This document shows positions 6,007 through 7,631 of a DNA stretch of 7,631 bases, piece by piece. The stretch lies in the NCBI GenBank assembly GCA_945897695.1, contig CAMDGW010000114.1:1-7631 (forward strand), written 5' to 3'. The position numbers and the translations under genes are program-made. Below the pieces are notes generated by a model, which was given only the letters and a program-made list of their open reading frames with translations, had not been told where the DNA came from and did no database searches. This stretch comes from Pseudobacteriovorax antillogorgiicola. Its GTDB lineage: Bacteria > Bdellovibrionota_B > Oligoflexia > Oligoflexales > RGVZ01. Position 1 is the first letter of the stretch. Each line of letters opens with the position of its first letter.

Positions 6007-6867
6007 TTAGTACTTATAAACTCCCCGTTTTGATTTCCGGCCGTACCATCCAGCTTCCACATATTTGGCCAGAAGCGGAGATGGTGCATAGCGTGGGTCA
6101 CCCATTCCCTCGTGTAGAACTTTAAGGATGGCGTAGCATGTGTCGAGTCCAATGAAGTCAGCAAGTGTCAGGGGGCCCATTGGTTGGTTCGTACCGAGTT
6201 TCATACCTTTGTCGATATCTTCTGCTGAAGCGACTCCCTCCATGAGTGCGTTAAATGCTTCGTTAATCATGGGCATTAGGATTCTATTCACGACAAATCC
6301 TGGATAATCTGCACTACGAGAGGTCTCTTTGCCCAGACCAATTGATAAGTCTAGAATGCGTTTGGTGGTGTCCTCTGAAGTTGCAATACCCGGAATGACT
6401 TCGACGAGCTTCATCAACGGGACCGGATTCATAAAATGCATACCAATAAATTTGTCAGGCCTTGAAGTTGCTGCTGCTAGACGTGTGATTGGGATTGATG
6501 AAGTGTTGCTTGCCAGAATGCAGCTTTGTTTAGTGATTTTATCAAGTGATTGGAAAAGCTCAGTTTTGATTCTCTCATTTTCAATAATTGCTTCAACAAC
6601 GATGTCACAATCTTTGAGGGAGTTTAGGTCCGACGCATACGTGATGTTCCCAAGCGCAATGGATTTCTGCTCGGTAGTGATGATCCCCTTGGAGGCGAGT
6701 TTCTCCAGCGAACCAGCGATGCCGCTCTTGGCAGTTTCAATTTGCTTTGGATTGATGTCGACTAAAATAGTCTTTAAGCCGTTAGTTGCACAAACCTGAG
6801 CAATCCCCGCGCCCATTTGTCCGCCTCCGACGATGCCCGCACACTGAAAACCTGAAATACCTGTCAT
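6007..6867 (-). CDS. 3-hydroxybutyryl-CoA dehydrogenase
   Basis: This NAD(P)-dependent enzyme interconverts (S)-3-hydroxybutyryl-CoA and acetoacetyl-CoA, the step adjacent to the crotonase encoded just downstream. With the ATG at 6867 it is 286 residues, the usual length of single-function Hbd/PaaH proteins. The Rossmann motif GGGQMG is at 14-19, with Asp37 ending the second strand, where it would contact the adenosine ribose. By the spacing of human HAD, the catalytic residues are Ser123 (SNTSSI), His144 and Glu156 (MHFMNPVPLMKLVEVI), and Asn194 (GFVVNRIL); all are present. The C-terminal 3HCDH domain includes GTNQPMGPLTLADFIGLD. The frame extends to a TTG at 6921, but that start lacks a ribosome site and would add 18 atypical residues; the ATG at 6867 has GGAG eleven bases upstream. 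No fused hydratase domain is present. I could not find a convincing promoter in the divergent gap upstream. Confidence 0.95.
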   Translation of the reverse strand: MTGISGFQCAGIVGGGQMGAGIAQVCATNGLKTILVDINPKQIETAKSGIAGSLEKLASKGIITTEQKSIALGNITYASDLNSLKDCDIVVEAIIENERIKTELFQSLDKITKQSCILASNTSSIPITRLAAATSRPDKFIGMHFMNPVPLMKLVEVIPGIATSEDTTKRILDLSIGLGKETSRSADYPGFVVNRILMPMINEAFNALMEGVASAEDIDKGMKLGTNQPMGPLTLADFIGLDTCYAILKVLHEGMGDPRYAPSPLLAKYVEAGWYGRKSKRGVYKY

Positions 6868-6878
6868 AGTTAAAAGTT

Positions 6879-6882
6879 CTCC
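6879..6882 (-). promoter_or_regulatory. Shine-Dalgarno that decides the dehydrogenase start
   Basis: On the minus strand this reads GGAG, eleven bases before the ATG at 6867. The spacing is longer than ideal. It supports the 286-residue form over the TTG-initiated 304-residue extension, which would have to read through this site. Confidence 0.45.
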
Positions 6883-6897
6883 AATATCTGAGAATTG

Positions 6898-6910
6898 TTG
6901 GATTTTCCAA
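6898..6910. repeat. Short palindrome in the dehydrogenase leader
   Basis: TTGGA and TCCAA flank a TTT centre, a perfect 5-bp inverted repeat centred about 37 bases upstream of the dehydrogenase ATG. It could be a small operator half-site pair for a regulator of the fatty-acid genes, but a repeat this short also occurs by chance. No second copy was noticed elsewhere in the window. Confidence 0.2.
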
Positions 6911-7075
6911 GTAAGCCCCAAGCACTGTAAACGATTCAGTCAAATTGTCCAAAAGATTTACAGGATGGCCGACTTAAGTGTCTGTTATTAAAAGGAAAAG
7001 ACGTTGGCGCAGGGTTTGCATCTTCTATTAGGAACGGATGTTTTTTAGTCGTAATTGGGCTTTGGAGGAATTTCC

Positions 7076-7631
7076 ATGAAGTCAGGATTTTTGAGATCGG
7101 CGATCCTGGGTGCAGCCCTTTTTACATTCGTAGGTTGTGGGCAAAGCTCCGACGTCCCTAATAGCCGACTAAAGATAACACCGGCTGACCGGAATGCAAA
7201 AAACTTTGCGTTGATTATCGGTAGCCCCAACGACTTGGAAGGCGTCCCCAAAGACGTTGCAGAAGTTTCAAAGTTGATCCGTGAGTCCAATTTAGGTTAT
7301 GAGGTTAAGGTCGTCAGCCCCGCATCTGCCGCGCAGGTTATGAAGGCTGCTGATGAAATTGGTCAATCTTTGACTGCCAATTCTACGGTCTTTTTTTACT
7401 ACTCTGGGCATGGCGCAGAGAGTGGCGTATTGATCGGGCAGGGATACCAGACCTTTCGCCTGAGCAGTGTTGCTAAACACTTGGGTGACTCTGCTCCTGG
7501 TGGGAAGTTCAAGCGTTTTATTGCGGTGATGGATAGCTGCTTCAGCGGTCAGAATGTAAATGGTAATGAGTCAATGTTTCTGACAGGCAAGGCAAAATCA
7601 GAACATGAAACTCTGAGCACGTTTCTTGGCA
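7076..7631 (+). CDS. Caspase-like (peptidase C14) lipoprotein, 3'-truncated by the window edge
   Basis: The frame opens at the ATG at 7076, seven bases after a strong GGAGG (7064-7068), and runs off the window after 185 complete codons. The N-terminus is a lipoprotein signal: a basic start, the hydrophobic stretch AILGAALFTFVG, and Cys21 followed by Gly. The -3 residue is Phe, a little unusual for a lipobox. Gly at +2 is compatible with outer-membrane sorting. The caspase/metacaspase core follows: KNFALIIGSPNDLEGVPKD (42-60, first strand and the substrate-approach loop), TVFFYYSGHG with catalytic His112, and FIAVMDSCFSG with catalytic Cys155. Both dyad residues and their family context are intact, so it is probably an active cysteine protease, usually cutting after basic residues in bacterial metacaspase-like members. 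Nothing visible shows its substrate or any C-terminal domain. It is divergent from the dehydrogenase gene across about 208 bases. Confidence 0.93.
   Translation, partial: MKSGFLRSAILGAALFTFVGCGQSSDVPNSRLKITPADRNAKNFALIIGSPNDLEGVPKDVAEVSKLIRESNLGYEVKVVSPASAAQVMKAADEIGQSLTANSTVFFYYSGHGAESGVLIGQGYQTFRLSSVAKHLGDSAPGGKFKRFIAVMDSCFSGQNVNGNESMFLTGKAKSEHETLSTFLG

Noticed and set aside
6329..6799. 156-codon plus-strand frame inside the dehydrogenase gene
   Set aside because: It is antisense to a gene with every catalytic residue in place, and no initiation signal was found.
6868..6921. TTG start at 6921 for the dehydrogenase
   Set aside because: No ribosome site, and the 18 added residues precede the normal Rossmann-fold start of the family.
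6922..7075. Promoters for the divergent dehydrogenase and caspase genes
   Set aside because: Only hexamer pairs with poor matches or bad spacing were found (for example TTGGCG-16-TATTAG on the plus strand), so none is called.
7045..7480. Two minus-strand frames (7045-7290 and 7292-7480)
   Set aside because: Both lie opposite the caspase-like lipoprotein gene, whose plus-strand frame has the stronger start and clear catalytic motifs.
1..7631. Mobile element, CRISPR array, tRNA or phage signature
   Set aside because: No transposase, integrase, direct-repeat array, tRNA cloverleaf or target-site duplication was seen.

Overview
The window reads as an ordinary stretch of chromosome from a Gram-negative bacterium, with moderate GC and compact genes mostly carrying clear Shine-Dalgarno sites. 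The gene mix suggests a Bdellovibrio-like or other 'deltaproteobacterial' lineage: a 7TM-DISM histidine kinase, a caspase-like lipoprotein, a Lys/Ala-rich H1-like protein, and a crotonase / 3-hydroxyacyl-CoA dehydrogenase pair. This assignment is an inference from gene content and is weak. I see no insertion sequence, phage, CRISPR, tRNA or rRNA signal.

Layout, left to right. (1) 2-748 (+): the 3' three quarters of trpS; the start lies outside the window. (2) 804-1448 (+): an exported protein of unknown function with its own extended -10 promoter. (3) 1460-3385 (-): an orphan membrane histidine kinase, convergent with (2) across only 11 bases. (4) 3494-4591 (-): mutY, the A/G-specific adenine glycosylase. 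(5) 4613-5080 (-): a small, very basic protein (24% Lys) with an H1/PhaF-like tail. (6) 5166-5957 (-) and 6007-6867 (-): an enoyl-CoA hydratase and a 3-hydroxybutyryl-CoA dehydrogenase, probably co-transcribed. (7) 7076-7631 (+): the N-terminal 185 codons of a caspase-like (C14) lipoprotein with an intact His/Cys dyad, cut by the window edge.

Functionally, the dehydrogenase and hydratase perform consecutive C4 beta-oxidation steps, run in either direction between acetoacetyl-CoA and crotonyl-CoA. The basic protein has the composition of nucleoid-binding or PHA-granule proteins. MutY protects against G-to-T transversions at 8-oxoguanine. The kinase presumably senses a periplasmic ligand, but no response regulator is in view.

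The most interesting non-coding structure is at the junction of the basic-protein gene and mutY. A long A-tract/U-tract hairpin, built like an intrinsic terminator, lies inside the first 18 codons of mutY, just after its Shine-Dalgarno and GTG start. The basic-protein gene is therefore a compact unit: a good promoter, a GC-rich hairpin at the predicted mRNA 5' end, and a terminator that invades the next gene. I found no clearly new multi-gene system. The caspase-like lipoprotein and the terminator inside mutY are the best leads.
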